A stretch of DNA of 64,000 nt from Thermothielavioides terrestris NRRL 8126 (Eukaryota > Ascomycota > Sordariomycetes > Sordariales > Chaetomiaceae). Shown in pieces: positions 31,723 to 43,542 of the stretch. Under the pieces are notes generated by a model. That model had not been told where the DNA came from. It made no database searches and saw only the letters and a program-made list of their open reading frames with translations. Every line of letters starts with the position of its first letter. Within the stretch, counting starts at the first letter, position 1. The DNA is taken from contig NC_016462.1 of assembly GCF_000226115.1 (NCBI RefSeq), positions 1,612,001 to 1,676,000 on the forward strand. The letters are read 5' to 3'. The position numbers and the translations under genes were made by a program.

Positions 31723-33476
31723 ATGTCTGGCAAGCTCGACCAGTCTCTCGACGAGATTCTCTCCAACCAGCGGCGCAACCAGCAGGGCCGTCGCCGCTCC
31801 CAGCGTCGCGCTGCTGGCGCCACTCGGTCCGCCACCACTGCCCCGGCTGGCGGCATCCAGAAGAGCTCAAAGGCTGCGCGCACTGCGGCCAAGCCTACCC
31901 CCGCGAAAGGCGCTGGTCTGACTGGCGAGAGCAAGATCATGGTCAGCAACTTGGTGAGTCGCACTCTCGAGATGCCTCATTCGCACCCAGACTCCTTGCT
32001 GACCTTCCCACAGCCCAAGGATGTTTCCGAAGGCCAGATCAAGGTATGTTATTACCGATAGAGGCGATGAGCGCCTTCCGCCTCTCGTCGGCGCATTCCT
32101 TCCGCGGCATATCGTTATCGACGTGCTGTCCCTCGGCGGACGATGAGGATGGTCAATCCCCCGAACCTCAGCACTTGAAGCGCCTGTCATGATACCAAGC
32201 TCCTTCGCGATGCGCACCCCCTGGCTTTGTCCATGGCGCCATCCAGGCTGTCCAAGCCTGTAGAGGTTGAGCTGGCCCGAGACTTGCTGCATGTCGCCAC
32301 CATCCGGGCAGCCTGGCAAGCTCCCGCGATACGAGGGCACTTTGCACGCGACATAGCCGACGGCAGTATCTCAGACAAAGGTCGCCTAGCTGGGTTCGCC
32401 TTCCGCACGATCTCACCTGGGTGGGCTCCAGGTTGACGATTCGATGCCTCAGCGAGCTTAGCAGTGTTGCTGCTGCCCTCTCTCGCTAGCTTCTTACCTG
32501 AGCGGCTGGGTCGGGCAAGAGGTCACGCCTGTCGACTTACGCTGGGACTTCCCACCGTCGCAGGTGTTTTCTGATGAAAACTTGGCGTCACGGGGAGCGA
32601 GGATTATGTCCGGATCGGATTGGATTCAGCATGTTTGGGCCACGCCGTACACTCTGTCGCTTCTCCACGGGGCCCGTGCTCTGGACCACGGAGTCGGTCG
32701 AACGGTTTCAGTTGTTGTCGGACGTGGCTCACTTGCCAGTCGCGGGTGACGCTATCTTGAGGGGGCCACGCCCGCTGCTCTGCTCGCTGCCCTGATTTCT
32801 CTACTTCCGGGACGCCTCTGCACTGCGCGAATGCCTTGAGGGATCGAGACGCCGACCGGGCCACGGACGCGGTTCTTCGAATGCCCTATCGTCGTTTGAC
32901 GCTAACCCGAATTTCCCTCGATAGGACTACTTCCAGCAGACAGTCGGTCAGGTCAAGAAGGTCGAACTTTCCTACGGACCCGGTGGCGTTAGCCGTGGCA
33001 TTGCTCATGTCACATTCCACCATGCCGATGGCGCCAGCAAGGCTTTCAGCACCCTCAACGGTCTTCTGATTGACAACAAGCCTGTCAAGGTGAGCCTCGG
33101 ATGCGTCCGCAGCAGGTCAGCGGACCACGTTTCTCTAACATTCAGTCAGGTCGAAGTTGTTGTCTCTTCCGCAGAATTGATCCCCCAGCCCAAGCCACTC
33201 GCTCAGCGCATCGCGGCGCCCAAGGCTCAGCCCAAGTCCGCCGCTGCCGTGAAGCAGAACGGTACCGGCGCCAAGGGCAGTGCTGCGGCTGGCAAGTCGA
33301 CCAAGAAGACGGGCCGGCGCGGCCGCAGCAACCGGCCGGTTAAGAAGACGGCGGAGGAGCTGGACTCGGAGATGGCCGATTACTTTGAGAGCGCCAACAC
33401 CGAGAACAACGCCGGCGGCGCTGCCCCCGCGGCTGCTGCCGGTGGCGATGCTCCGATGGAGGAGGATGTTCTTTAA
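31723..33476 (+). CDS. YRA1: mRNA export adaptor of the ALY/REF family
   Basis: Four exons: 31723-31953, 32014-32043, 32925-33089, 33150-33476; 250 residues. Introns are 60, 881 and 60 nt; all are phase 0 with good donors (GTGAGT, GTATGT, GTGAGC) and acceptors (CACAG, ATAG, TCAG). N-terminal REF-N box KLDQSLDEILSNQRR, then a basic RGR-like region, an RRM with RNP2 KIMVSNL and RNP1 SRGIAHVTF, an Ala/Lys-rich linker with GRRGRSNRPVKK, and the C-terminal REF-C box KKTAEELDSEMADYF. The family recruits Mex67 to mRNA for nuclear export. Exon 2 is only 30 nt and lies inside the RRM. The 881-nt second intron stands out beside the other introns here; the yeast YRA1 intron is likewise long and mediates autoregulation (known), so a similar control is possible (inference). 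Confidence 0.95.
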
Positions 33477-34187
33477 TTTTGCTCCAGACAGCATTGGCAA
33501 GAGACGACGGGGAGCCTTTGTGGCAGCGGTGTTTTTCGGGGGCATATCGATGTACGAAACGAGGCTTGGTCGATTTGGCATTTGCGGGACGGGTTGGGCA
33601 CGGCTTTGATTTGGGCAGTTAGCATTTCTTAGGCACAGATTGGCACCCTCTCCGTAGTTTTGTCGGGGATACTGTATAATCCTGGTCTCTAGCGATCTCT
33701 GTGCGCCAACATGGGTCAATATGGGTTGCCGTATTTTCTTTGCATGCTTCTCAAGGCACTGCGACTCCCGATAGCATGTAATTTTCAAGGCAGCGGCCAA
33801 GAACTCTGACGGCTGATCAGATGGCACGAGCCGATTCTATGGGAAGAGGTGCCAGCTCTTGATATTGTAAGTAGTGGCGTCGGTTTGGCAACACCTTTAA
33901 AGACCTTTAATTGCAGAACACAGGATGAGACCTAAGAAAACAGTATCAGCTCTCTACAAGCATCAGAGTTTGTATCCCCCTACATCTAAGCCTTCACTGG
34001 CGGACACCAAGCCTGCCGGAGAAGTTCTGGAAACCGCACATCAGTCACCAAGCATGTATCCGTAGAAAAGCTTCCCCAACAAGTGACACCCTAACGCCGC
34101 CAAACGCCGTCATTCCCAGCGGACACTCCCGCTCCGCAGCCACCCAAGTCTCTCACGCCACCAACGCAGATATAACCCGCGTTGGAA
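33477..34187. other. Convergent 3' intergenic space
   Basis: About 710 nt between the stops of YRA1 and VPS24; more AT-rich than the coding flanks. Nothing recognised. Confidence 0.5.
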
Positions 34188-35080
34188 TCAACTCCTCAGC
34201 GCCTCCAGCCGATTCCTCATCTGATCCATCATGGCCTCGGTATCCTCCTCGTCCTCCTCCTCCACCTGCTGCGGCTGCTGCTGCGCCGGCACCTGCGCCG
34301 GCCGCTGCGACAGTGGCGCGCTGGGCAACGGCCCCGCCGTCTCCATCCGATCCTTCAGAATCTCCCCCAGCACCTTATCCACCTCCCCCTCGGCCTCCTC
34401 CTCTTCCTCCTCCTCCACCTCGGCCGGCAGCACCTCGCCCACCATCTCCTCGATGATGCCGGCCTTCATCAGCTCCTGGCTAAGCTCCCGCATCGTCTGC
34501 GCCAGCTCGGGCAGGCGCACCAGCGCGTTGACGTCGCGCATGATGCCCACGCTGGCCTTGATGCTGCCCTCGATGCGCCGCAGCGCCCAGGCCTCGCTGA
34601 CCTGCATCTGCACGCTGGCCAGCTGGGCGCGGCCCGTCACCAGCCGCGCGCCCGCCCGCCGCGTGCGCAGCAGCTCGCGCGCGAAGTCGCGCACCTCGCG
34701 CTCCGCCTGCCGCCGCCGCCCCGCGTCGCCGGGGCCCGCCCGCTGCGCCCGCCGGTGCGCCGCCACGATCAGGTTCTTGGTCTTCGTCTCGGCCGCCTTG
34801 AGCTGCGCGATGTCCCGGTCGAGCTTGCGCATGTTGCTGCGGATGATGGCGTTGCATTTTCGGTACTGCGCGGCCGTGGGAGGGAGGGGGTGAGTGAGTA
34901 AAAGGCTTTCCTTCGGGGTTGGTGGTAAAGGCCCGTGAGGCGAGGGGGAACAGTATTGCCGGGGTGAAGAGGGAAAAAAGTAGGACAGAAAAGAGAAAGG
35001 GGGGATGTAACGTATGTCCGTTATGTACGCACCTGAGCCTGAGGATCGGGCTTGGTGAACATCGCCCTGAGCGTCTCCAT
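34188..35080 (-). CDS. VPS24: ESCRT-III subunit VPS24 (CHMP3)
   Basis: Two exons, 35080-35033 and 34865-34188; 167-nt intron (GTGCGT...GCGCAG), phase 0; 241 residues. Exon 1 gives METLRAMFTKPDPQAQ, exon 2 begins YRKCNAIIRSNMRKLDRDIA, the typical basic helix 1 of Snf7-family proteins. Helices continue through LRRIEGSIKASVGIMRDVNA and a conserved AGIIEEMVGEVL. The C-terminus is acidic (EEEEEEEAEGEVDKVLGEIL) and ends in DQMRNRLEALRS, which fits a MIM1 motif that binds the Vps4 MIT domain. Vps24 caps Snf7 filaments in multivesicular-body sorting (family knowledge). A Pro/Gln-rich insert (about residues 195-215) is the only oddity. VPS2 is the main alternative; the N-terminus FTKPDP favours VPS24. 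Confidence 0.9.
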
Positions 35081-36167
35081 GGCTGCTCTGGCTTTGTTTG
35101 CCTCTGCGAGCGGGAGACGATGGCAGGCGATGTGGATGAATGGATTGTTTCCGGAATGCCGATTATGAGCGACTGTCTGCTGGAGTGGTTGCCGAGATGG
35201 CGATGGTCTCCGTGTCTGTGCTTGCGCTCTGCAGACCTGACGCTGACGTCGTTGGACTGTGCTGGGCTGAGCCTCATCAGGCGCTGAACCAGGGGGTGTG
35301 GGTGCGGCTAGGCAGCCCCGCCTGCCCTTACTGAAGAGCCGGCCCCGCAGAGGACAACACTCAACGCCCCGCCCTGCCTGTGGCACTGCCCCTGCAGTCT
35401 CCCGTCATTTCAAGATAAAGTAAACATGGACGACATTCGGTCATGTTCTATGACTGGGATCTCTGTTGTTCAAGAATACGGGATACGCTGCTCAACATTG
35501 CAACAATTCCACGATACTTCCCCCACAGATTCCATTCACCGACCAGACAAGGCTTCAGAAGTTCTCGACAGACAGACTGAGGAGCTGGGTGGATAAACCA
35601 GATGGAGACTGCTACTTTATCTAGCTAAATGCAATGTGCGAGGTTCCCCTTTCAATGCAGACCTAAGGTTTCGAGAAAAATGCCAACTTAGCGCTCTTGA
35701 GACTCAGAACACGGTAACTCTGCCCGTGCTGCTGTATACACTTGATCCGTACATGTTCACAGTTACACTTCAGCCTGGGAAGTTGCAGGTCAGTTGAGTG
35801 GTTGGGGCAAGCTTGCCTGCTGTGACCCACCCTGCAGCTGGGAAGGCAGCGAACGCTGGGCGCCTGCATGGCCCGTGCCAGCATCTGCGAGCTTCTGACG
35901 AATTCCACCGTCAAAGCCTCAGCAACTCCGCCTTCCCTGAGTCCCTCCAGAGCTCATTCCCCGAGCCTCGAATTTGTCTGAGACACTCCTCGCCAACAAT
36001 TCAACTTGCCAACTTTGACTTCCCGACTTTCATTGCAAAACCGCATTTTCGCAACGTTTTTTGGAGCAGCAGAAAGGTGAGCTCCAAGCGCCTCGGCGAG
36101 CTACCCCCTCCTCGACCCCTCCAGCTCCTCGACGGTAGAGCTCACATTGGCCGTCCAGCAGATCACA
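35081..36167. promoter_or_regulatory. Divergent promoter of VPS24 and p23
   Basis: About 1.1 kb between divergent starts. The stretch 35890-36160 looks like the p23 transcribed leader. I looked for heat-shock elements (alternating GAA/TTC at 2-nt spacing) and found none convincing. Confidence 0.35.
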
Positions 36168-37220
36168 ATGGCCGACAACACGGTGACTCCTGAGGGTAAG
36201 TAGACTTCTTGTTTCAGGCCCTCATTTTTCTCGATTAGCCTGCCGAAGTTAGTCACCAATTGTGGATTTCAGAGCGCTAACCAGTGCGGCAACCTGCAGT
36301 CCTCTGGGCGCAACGCTCGTCCAACTCGGACCCGGAGAAGAACTTCATCTACCTGACCATCAGCGTGCCGGACGTGCCGAGGGAGAACCTCAAGCTCGAC
36401 CTGAAGCCGACGGGGCTCTCGTTCACGGGCCACTCCGACACACTCAAGAAGACGTACCACGTCGAGCTCGAGTTCTACGCCGAGATCGACCCGGCCGAGA
36501 GCAAGGTCAACCACTCGGCGCGCGACGTCGAGATGAAGCTGCGCAAGAAGGAACTCAACGAGTCCTACTGGCCGCGCCTGCTCAAAGACACCAAGAAGCA
36601 GCACTTCCTCAAGACCGACTTCGACAAGTGGGTCGATGAGGACGAGCAGAACGAGGCGGCCGACGACGACTTCAACTTTGGCGGCATGGGTGAGTGAACA
36701 GGTTTTTTTTATTGCGCAGAAGGAGACCTTGTGTGTTTGTCCGGCCCGACCGCGTGCACTTCTGGGGCGCTTGCCTTCGTCCCCCCTTCTCTGTCTACTC
36801 CCCCGTTGATATCCCCCAGGCTCGGCTAAATATGATTCCCTTCTCCCTGCAGGAGGACTTCCGGGCATGGGTACGTACACGGCGGGCTGAGGAGGGGGTT
36901 ACGAGAAGCAACGCGGTCGCGGGTGGCAGCGGCATTGACTAAGGCAGTGGCAGTGGAGACGGGGACACTGGGCTTGGTATCTCCTGCAACCTCGTCCAAC
37001 TGGCTAACCAAGTCTCGCAGGCGACAATGACTTTGGTGGCATCGACTTCTCTAAGATCGGCGGCGGCAACCCGAGCGGTGACGACGACGATGAGTCGGAC
37101 GACGATATGCCGCCACTCGAGGGCGAGGAGGAGGAGGAGGGAGAGGACAAGGGGGAGAAGACGGAGAAGAAGGAGTTTGCGGAGGACGCCGCGGACGCGA
37201 AGGAGGTGGTCAGCTCCTAG
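36168..37220 (+). CDS. SBA1: Hsp90 co-chaperone p23/Sba1
   Basis: Four exons: 36168-36195, 36300-36689, 36853-36870, 37021-37220; 211 residues. MADNTVTPE-VLWAQRSS begins the CS domain (to about residue 115), including LYLTISVPD-like FIYLTISVPDVP, LSFTGHS, and the late WPRLLK. The acidic tail (residues about 140-211) has DFNFGGMGGLPGMGDNDFGG then IDFSKIGG, the Gly/Met-rich and FGGIDFSK elements typical of fungal p23, and ends in Glu/Lys/Asp repeats. Exon 3 is an 18-nt microexon (GLPGM) bounded by CTGCAG and GTACGT with fitting phase 1. p23 binds ATP-bound Hsp90 and slows its cycle (family knowledge). Start context TCACAATGG. Confidence 0.94.
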
Positions 37221-38164
37221 ACCGAGCAGCCGCAGGCCGTGGTGGCCTAGGCTCCACCGGAGAAGGCTACGAGGCTACCAGCACGGGTTAGCAAAACAGG
37301 TTATGGGCCGCTTCGCCATTGGGAGCTCGGGGGCGGGCGTGGTTTGGTCAGGCACTCTGGTTGTATCGAAACAGGTTCTATCCCTTTTTGCTCTCGTCGG
37401 TGAATGGAGCTATTCGTTGCCTTCTTACCGCTGGCTGCGTTCCCCGGTCCCTTCAACTTCGAACGTGGATGTGCTCGCTGATCTTGCCTCATCCGAGTAG
37501 CAACGGGGGCTCCAGGCTGAGTTGATTGCTGCAGGGGCATGGTGATGTGGGAGAAATGGTGTTCCTGAGACAGCCGTGTCTTGGACGGGCCGAGTTGTGT
37601 CCAGTGCCGAGTCGACACGACTGCGATGCCAATGGGGCAGAGTGGGGGGCCGAGGCCTTTGGCGGAGGAGCAAGCGAGTACTGTGTAAGTGGACATCAAT
37701 CTTATGTCTCGCGCCACGCTGCCGGAACCTGGCGATCTCACCCCGTCTTCGACGGCCATTGAGATGCTGAAGCCACCTCGATCGAGTGCCTCATCAGTCG
37801 CAAGGCTACCTTACCTTTCCGGCCGCAGCGTCGGGCAGGAGCCAACGTGCTTGCTCCACAGTGCCACATTGTACCCCGTGGACAGTTTGCAGCCCGGCTC
37901 TGGATGGGGGCGTTTGTCTGGCCAAATGGGGACCACCCTGCCGCCGCCTCCTTTTCCCTCGTCTATTTCAGGCCGATGCCAGCCAATTTTTCAGAAATAA
38001 AAGACCATAGATTCCAGCCTCGGAGCCAGCCCTCAACTCTATCACCGCCGCCGCCACCATCCGTCAACACCCGCATAACCAGACATCAGCACGAGCACCT
38101 ATCTCCCCTCCTTACCTACTAGGTCCCTAACCGCGGTTCGTTGGCCATCCCACCACCCTCCGCA
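37221..38164. other. Intergenic region
   Basis: About 940 nt after p23. Small open frames without domains; pyrimidine-rich leader-like DNA at 37990-38120. Nothing further recognised. Confidence 0.45.
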
Positions 38165-38300
38165 ATGCCCTCCTCCTTGAGAGCTTCCGCCGGGCCCTCC
38201 ATCCCCCGGGGTACCACCACCACGACGGCGGCCGCCACCACCACAACCAACACCACCAACGCGCCTCTCTCCAAGTCGGCAGCAACAAAGACACCAACGA

Positions 38301-38341
<41 letters not shown>

Positions 38342-38569
38342 ACAACAAGAGTATCGCCCCCGCCCCCGGCCGCGCCACCGTCATGCGCCCCCATCACCGT
38401 CAGCTCTCACCTCAGGGACGGCCCGCCGAGCGCGGCGGCGCCGTACACGGCCGCGGAGGCGGCTAGCTTCGTGCGGATGGGCGCGTGCATGGTGGCGTGG
38501 CCGCCGGGTGAGGTCTGGCGGGATCCCTTGTTGTTGGAGGAGGAGGAGGAGGGGGAAGAGGAGAAGTGA
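38165..38569 (+). CDS. Questionable ORF, low-complexity 134-aa protein
   Basis: From the ATG at 38165: MPSSLRASAGPSIPRG, then Thr/Ala-rich stretches with a polyalanine run coded by GCA repeats (38308-38338), a Pro-rich patch (SPPPPAAPPS), a less repetitive block (APYTAAEAASFVRMGACMVA) and an acidic tail (LLLEEEEEGEEEK). Only the block near residues 95-120 looks protein-like. It may be a small fungal-specific gene or chance coding in repeat DNA. Confidence 0.3.
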
Positions 38570-38576
38570 AGGTGAG

Positions 38577-38670
38577 GTGATGATGGTCATGGACATGGTC
38601 ATGATGATAATGGCGGTGATGATAATTGCGATGATGATGATGATATGGTGATGATGATGGTCATGATGGC
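38577..38670. repeat. GAT-rich degenerate trinucleotide repeat
   Basis: Interrupted array of GATGAT and GGTCAT-type units. Confidence 0.8.
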
Positions 38671-39717
38671 CCCTGAGGAAAGGGGGGTAGGAAGGATATT
38701 GGGGTGGGGGGGACGGGAGGGGGGCGGAGGGTAAAGGGGGCGATGGAGGCAACACCCATTGTGATTTGAGAGGGAAAGGGGGAAAGGGGTGACGGCCATT
38801 GGGAGGGAAGATGGAGAGACTGAGGTGCGCTGGGACGGAGCGGTGGTTGCTGGTGGCAAGGCGCTGGTTCTGGGGTGGTTGAAGGGGGGTTGTGTGGGAA
38901 GAAGGGGGACGGAGAAGGGGGACAGGACGGGGAAGAGGAGATAGGTAGTGTTGCTGAGGGCCGAATCAACTCTATGGAGCGATGCATTCCAGCTGTCTGT
39001 CCGGCTTATATTATGTTTTAGCGTTGCAATTCGCCTACCAAGATAGTGGGCGGTAATATCTTCTGGCTCTGTTTTGGCCCGAAGTGAACGCCAGTCGTGC
39101 GTCTTCAACTTTGAGCGGCGTGCTAGGCGGAAGTGTTCACCGGCCAGCAAGCAAGCCGGGAACCACTACGCTGTTTACAACCGGCCTCTACTACCGGGGA
39201 CATGCAGATGCTTCTGCCGCCCTCGCGGCCCAAACAAACCAGCTTCGGGAGGGAAAGCAGCCCTTGCTTGGCTGCTGAGATGCTTGCTGCTCGTGGTTGA
39301 GATGGTACTCCCAGATGGCCGATCGATAAACCCGCCAGAATTCCCAAACCCCATGCCTCTTTGATCGAGCACAACAATTCCCCCCAACCGCGTGTAGTGG
39401 TAACTGCCTGACCATGTATGTCCACTCTCGATGCTAGATGCCGCCGCCCAGACAGACTGTTGGTTACAGAGTCGGTGCTGGTGCGGTGTTACTCGCCTAC
39501 GCTATGGTTGAGCGGCTGAAGCGATTGGCAAGCTGAGCAGTGGTTTGCTCGAGTGTTGTTGTTTGTCTGGTGTTGGAGGGGTGCACTGGCGGTTATGGTT
39601 ACAGTTGGGGATGGCAGGTTGGTTGCTAGGTTGGTTCCAAGAATAGAAGTTACCATGGCTAGAGTATGGCGTACGGTGTACACGATGCTGCACGCGAGGA
39701 TCGGATCACAGCTGTAT

Positions 39718-39736
39718 TGTATGTACAGTACATACA
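39718..39736. repeat. Short perfect hairpin
   Basis: Arms TGTATGTA and TACATACA with a CAG loop. Confidence 0.7.
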
Positions 39737-41936
39737 TGCGGTTACGCGTCAGCGGTGCCATCAGGCTGGGAGACCCCGCAGTGTGGCTTACAATAAGATG
39801 ATGCTGTGCGACCGGAGCGCTGACCGGTTCAGTCTCTGCGTCTTCCGTACTCCGCGGATGCACCCGCAGAAAATGACAATCCCCCAGCTCAGCCAGCAAG
39901 ATCCCCCGTCTCATCAGCCTTGCAGCGTCCTTACGGCGCAGTACGCGCCTGCACCCCGCAAGGACACGCGCCGCCGAGCTTGCGTATCAGGCTGGGCTGG
40001 GGAGTAGGCCGCCGCATGCCCAAGACGAGGAACGGGCACGAACTGGCCGACTTACGCATTAGACCAGTGCCGCCGACTGTTTCCTCCAGCTGGAGACGGG
40101 TAGGTGCTACGACTGGCTGTGTTGCCGCCGTCGTGTGGCCGTCCATCAGCTATCCGAGCCCAGAATCTGCTCGCAAAACGCGCCGAGGGCAGTGACCGCC
40201 AAGTTCTGCCTTACAAACGGCCGTACTCTCGACCGAGAGTTCTACCTGGCAGCGTCGTGGTTCAGGCGCGCGCCATCGTCGCGTGACCTGTCCGTCTGTA
40301 ATTGTCTGTCAGCCCCGTTTTGCCCTCCCGGATGTGATAATTGCGATAGGCGACAAAGCTGCTCCCTCGATCGGGTCACGACGGTCTCGAGGACTGGCTG
40401 GGTGTGACGAGAGGTGCAGAAGCGAAGCCCGCCCGTCCAGTCGTAGCGCCTTGTGAGGCGAGCCTGTCACCTCGCGCTCGCCATTGGCTGGAAACCTCCG
40501 GCCGTCACCCTGAGAACTGAGTCGAGCTGTGATAGGTAGGTAGTAATTGGGAAGAGCCCGGTCCGAGACTCGGTCTACGATAACGGCAGTGAAACCGGTG
40601 CGGAATGGGGATTTGTCTGAAATAGCGCTGTAGCCGAATTTCAAATAATGAGACGGGAGAAGTGAACGAGCTAGCGATGTGATCGATGTGAAATGCTGTT
40701 TTCTTGGAGAGTGACGAGCTCCCTGGTCCCTTTGCGGGATACGGTACTTCCGGATACAGGACTTGCTGGATGGTGGGCTCCCCATTCCGACCTTGCCGCC
40801 GACACCGCCGTCACTTGAAGCAGGCAACTGTCCTTCCGCGCTGACGAGTTGAGGGATCTGTCGTCCATCATTCCCCAATCGTCCTTGAGCCTCGTTCGAC
40901 CACAACAACGGACGCACCACTCTCATCGGCCCGTCGCTGGTTCCAGAACGGACACAATCCGAGAGTACATCGCCCGTCCGGCGCCAAAACGGAGGGTCCT
41001 ACTGCGTCCTGAAATGTCGCATCATCTTCACCGGGCGCGAAAGTGACTCACCACAAAGACACAGGTCGGATGTCCCTCGGAAGGCGCATTGGTGGCCCTG
41101 GTATTCGACGCCGGCCAGTCGGGAACGTCGGACAGCAGCAGCAGGTTATGCTGGCAGCTAATTTGTTAAAGCGTCTCGACCGATGATCATATGGGCTTGC
41201 CACGGAAAGGAAAAGGTCGGAATGGCCTGGCCAACAAACGAGCTGCGAGATCTTTAGTTCGGGGTGGGCTGGCCAATGCGGGTGATGCGCGCCGTTTGGC
41301 AGGCAAATCAAGGTAGGCTTGTCATGCCTCGTGTAAGTCATGCTCCACCCGTCTCCGAACTCCCGGGACCCGCTTCTCCGGACCTCCACGGCGAACCGGA
41401 GGCGATATCTCGGAGACGGGCCGGGGTAATTTAGATGATAAGCCGTTGAGGCTGAGCAGACTGTGCCTCTGGAAGAGGCAGCTTGGCAAAGCACGTCAGC
41501 CCGTGTCTGCCTGGAGAGATCCTCCTGTGTCTCCAATCACCCGCCGAAGACGGAGAGCAGCAAAGCCATTGGCAAGCGATCCAAACGGCTGGTTGGAGCC
41601 CGCGAGGAGGTCGCCACCCGTTCAGCTGCGCACAGTTCTTCCTCCTGCCCGAGTAACCAACGAAACAACCATGGTTTCCGTCGCAACTTCATGTATCCGA
41701 CCTACAATCGAAGTCTGCGAATGGTGCGCTGCTCCGGTTGTCCAAGCCCCCGTCCGGTGTGCGACCAGCGGCTCCTCCTCTGTGCTGGACGATCGACAAG
41801 GCCTTGGAAGCTGCCCTCCACGCGACGCCTTGGTCGGTCTGGTGGTGGCGTCGCATGAACAATCCCCCAAACGCCATGTGACGAGTCCTATAGTTCTTTA
41901 CTCTGTAAGAAAAAGAACGGCGAATGGAGGAGACGT

Positions 41937-41970
41937 GCCACCCCGTGTCTCAGCGCCACCCCGTGTCTCA
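41937..41970. repeat. Two-copy direct repeat
   Basis: The 16-mer GCCACCCCGTGTCTCA occurs twice with an 18-nt period. Confidence 0.85.
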
Positions 41971-43157
41971 AAATCTTTGAGGCAAAGTGAGAAAAAGAAT
42001 CTTGCGCCAGATATTCCGTAGTTCCGTATTGATCAACCCGAACTCTGGCGGCCCGGTGTCCTATGTGGTGGCGAGCGACATAGAAAAGGAAACTCCCCAG
42101 TGAAACACCACATCCACCGTGACACCGAGCGGCACAGGCAGAGCGTGGTGGGATGGTGGGGGAGTCCAGCGCGCTGCGAGGGCCAGCCCACGTGCGGCAA
42201 TGCGGCGCGCTCGGGGGTGGCTTGCCTGCCCACCCACCCCCACGCCGCGGCCGAGTCGAGCCCATCCCACGCGCCCACCGCGGCTGCTCCTCGGTGAACC
42301 CGTTCTCGCGGATCCAGACTTTTGGGGACTGGGCCATCTCCACAGTAAAGGGCTAGTGTAGTTAGCTTGTCCCAGCGTTTTGGTCGGCGAGACGGAACAG
42401 CGCAGGGTTTTCCGTTAGGCTGGCGGGGGTGAGGACAGCGGCGTCGCAAAAAGAAGAACTGTGGAAGGGAGAAAGGACCGTTAACGTTGCAATGACTACG
42501 GGGATACCGATCCTTCTCATTTCCGACTGCGTGGTTCTGGGTCCCCATTCAGCTGCCGGAAGAGGCACCCGGCAACCGACGGACGGGCTTTTTGGGACGC
42601 GGGCCCAGCGCCGGAGATTTCTGCATTGCGCAGAATGGGCCGAAACCTGGCTCGTATCAGGGGTTTGAGGGGATGGAGGAGTCCTTCGACCCAGCCGCGG
42701 AGCGCGTTCCGGGCACCAAGGATCCAAGAGCACGGTTGACATGGGGCCTTGTCGAGCTGTCGTTCTCCTCTCGTCCCAAAAGTAACGTTAGTGTTGCAGT
42801 CTCGGTGGCTTTTTTTCTCAAGTTGCCGGGACAGCAGCAGGAGCTCGAGCGGAGTTCCGCTGCCGGCCGTTCCTTTGGACGGGGAACAGCTTCCGGGGGG
42901 TTCGGGGAGATGCGCAAATGTGACAAGTCGGTGTTTGCTGCGAGATCCTCCCACAGCTATCGAGCGCGGATGCAAGTTGCCTGCAGGACAGCGATTACCA
43001 CAGTACGACGAACTACACTATACTAACTTATGAGGATCGCCTTCTCAGATCTCAAAACAAAAATCGCGAGCTGGTTGAAAGACTCCATCCCACACAGTTG
43101 CCTCTGTCGGTGGGTAAAACGGGGGTCAAAAGAAAGGAACGTCTGGATTAGTGTACG

Positions 43158-43542
43158 CGAGAGCAAAGTGGAAAAGTGGGGATTTCCGCTGCGCCGGGTG
43201 TTCCAGAACAAAGGGGCACAAATTTGGCGGACATCCCGTCATGTTTCCAGCCGGACAGGCCCCCACAAACAAAATCTACACCAAGTTTTGGTAGTGAAAA
43301 ATTGACCTTCAAATATCTCAACAGTCACTTAGCAAAATTTGCTAAGACTTTGCAAGTATAGGTATTTTCAGGTATAATAGCTCTCTACTTTGACGTTTGG
43401 ATATTAATGTAGGGTTAGGGTTATAAGAGGTTGGCGATGTTGGGATAATGGCAAGTGATGGTGTGGCTGTCCATTGGCATGGGGGCTCTGATCTGGAAGA
43501 ACCGAGGCAGCGGAAAATCCCCACTTTTCCACTTCACCCTCG
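43158..43542. mobile_element. MITE-like element with about 50-bp inverted repeats
   Basis: Left end 43158-43207 and right end 43493-43542 are inverted copies of each other. The core AAGTGGAAAAGTGGGGAT is identical in both and is followed by TTCCGCTGC (left) or TTTCCGCTGC (right), then a diverged arm ending in TTCCAG. Mismatches near the ends are transitions. The 285-bp interior is AT-rich, has no long frame, and carries a near-perfect palindrome CTTAGCAAA-A-TTTGCTAAG (about 43329-43347) and a short TAGGGTTAGGGTT stretch (about 43411-43424). I could not identify a target-site duplication with certainty. A class II non-autonomous element fits best. Confidence 0.65.

Larger units (their letters stand above)
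38570..43157. other. Gene-poor region
   Basis: About 4.6 kb with no recognisable gene. It holds a GAT-rich repeat (38577-38670), G-rich DNA (38690-38960), a hairpin at 39718-39736 and a 16-nt direct repeat (41937-41970). Open frames on both strands lack domains. Confidence 0.45.

Noticed and set aside
32044..32924. snoRNA inside the long YRA1 intron
   Set aside because: A TGATGA-like C box (near 32571) has no D box and closing stem at a fitting distance.
43411..43424. Interstitial telomere from TAGGGTTAGGGTT
   Set aside because: Only about two units, inside a MITE-like element; too short to support a chromosome-fusion or telomere-healing scar.
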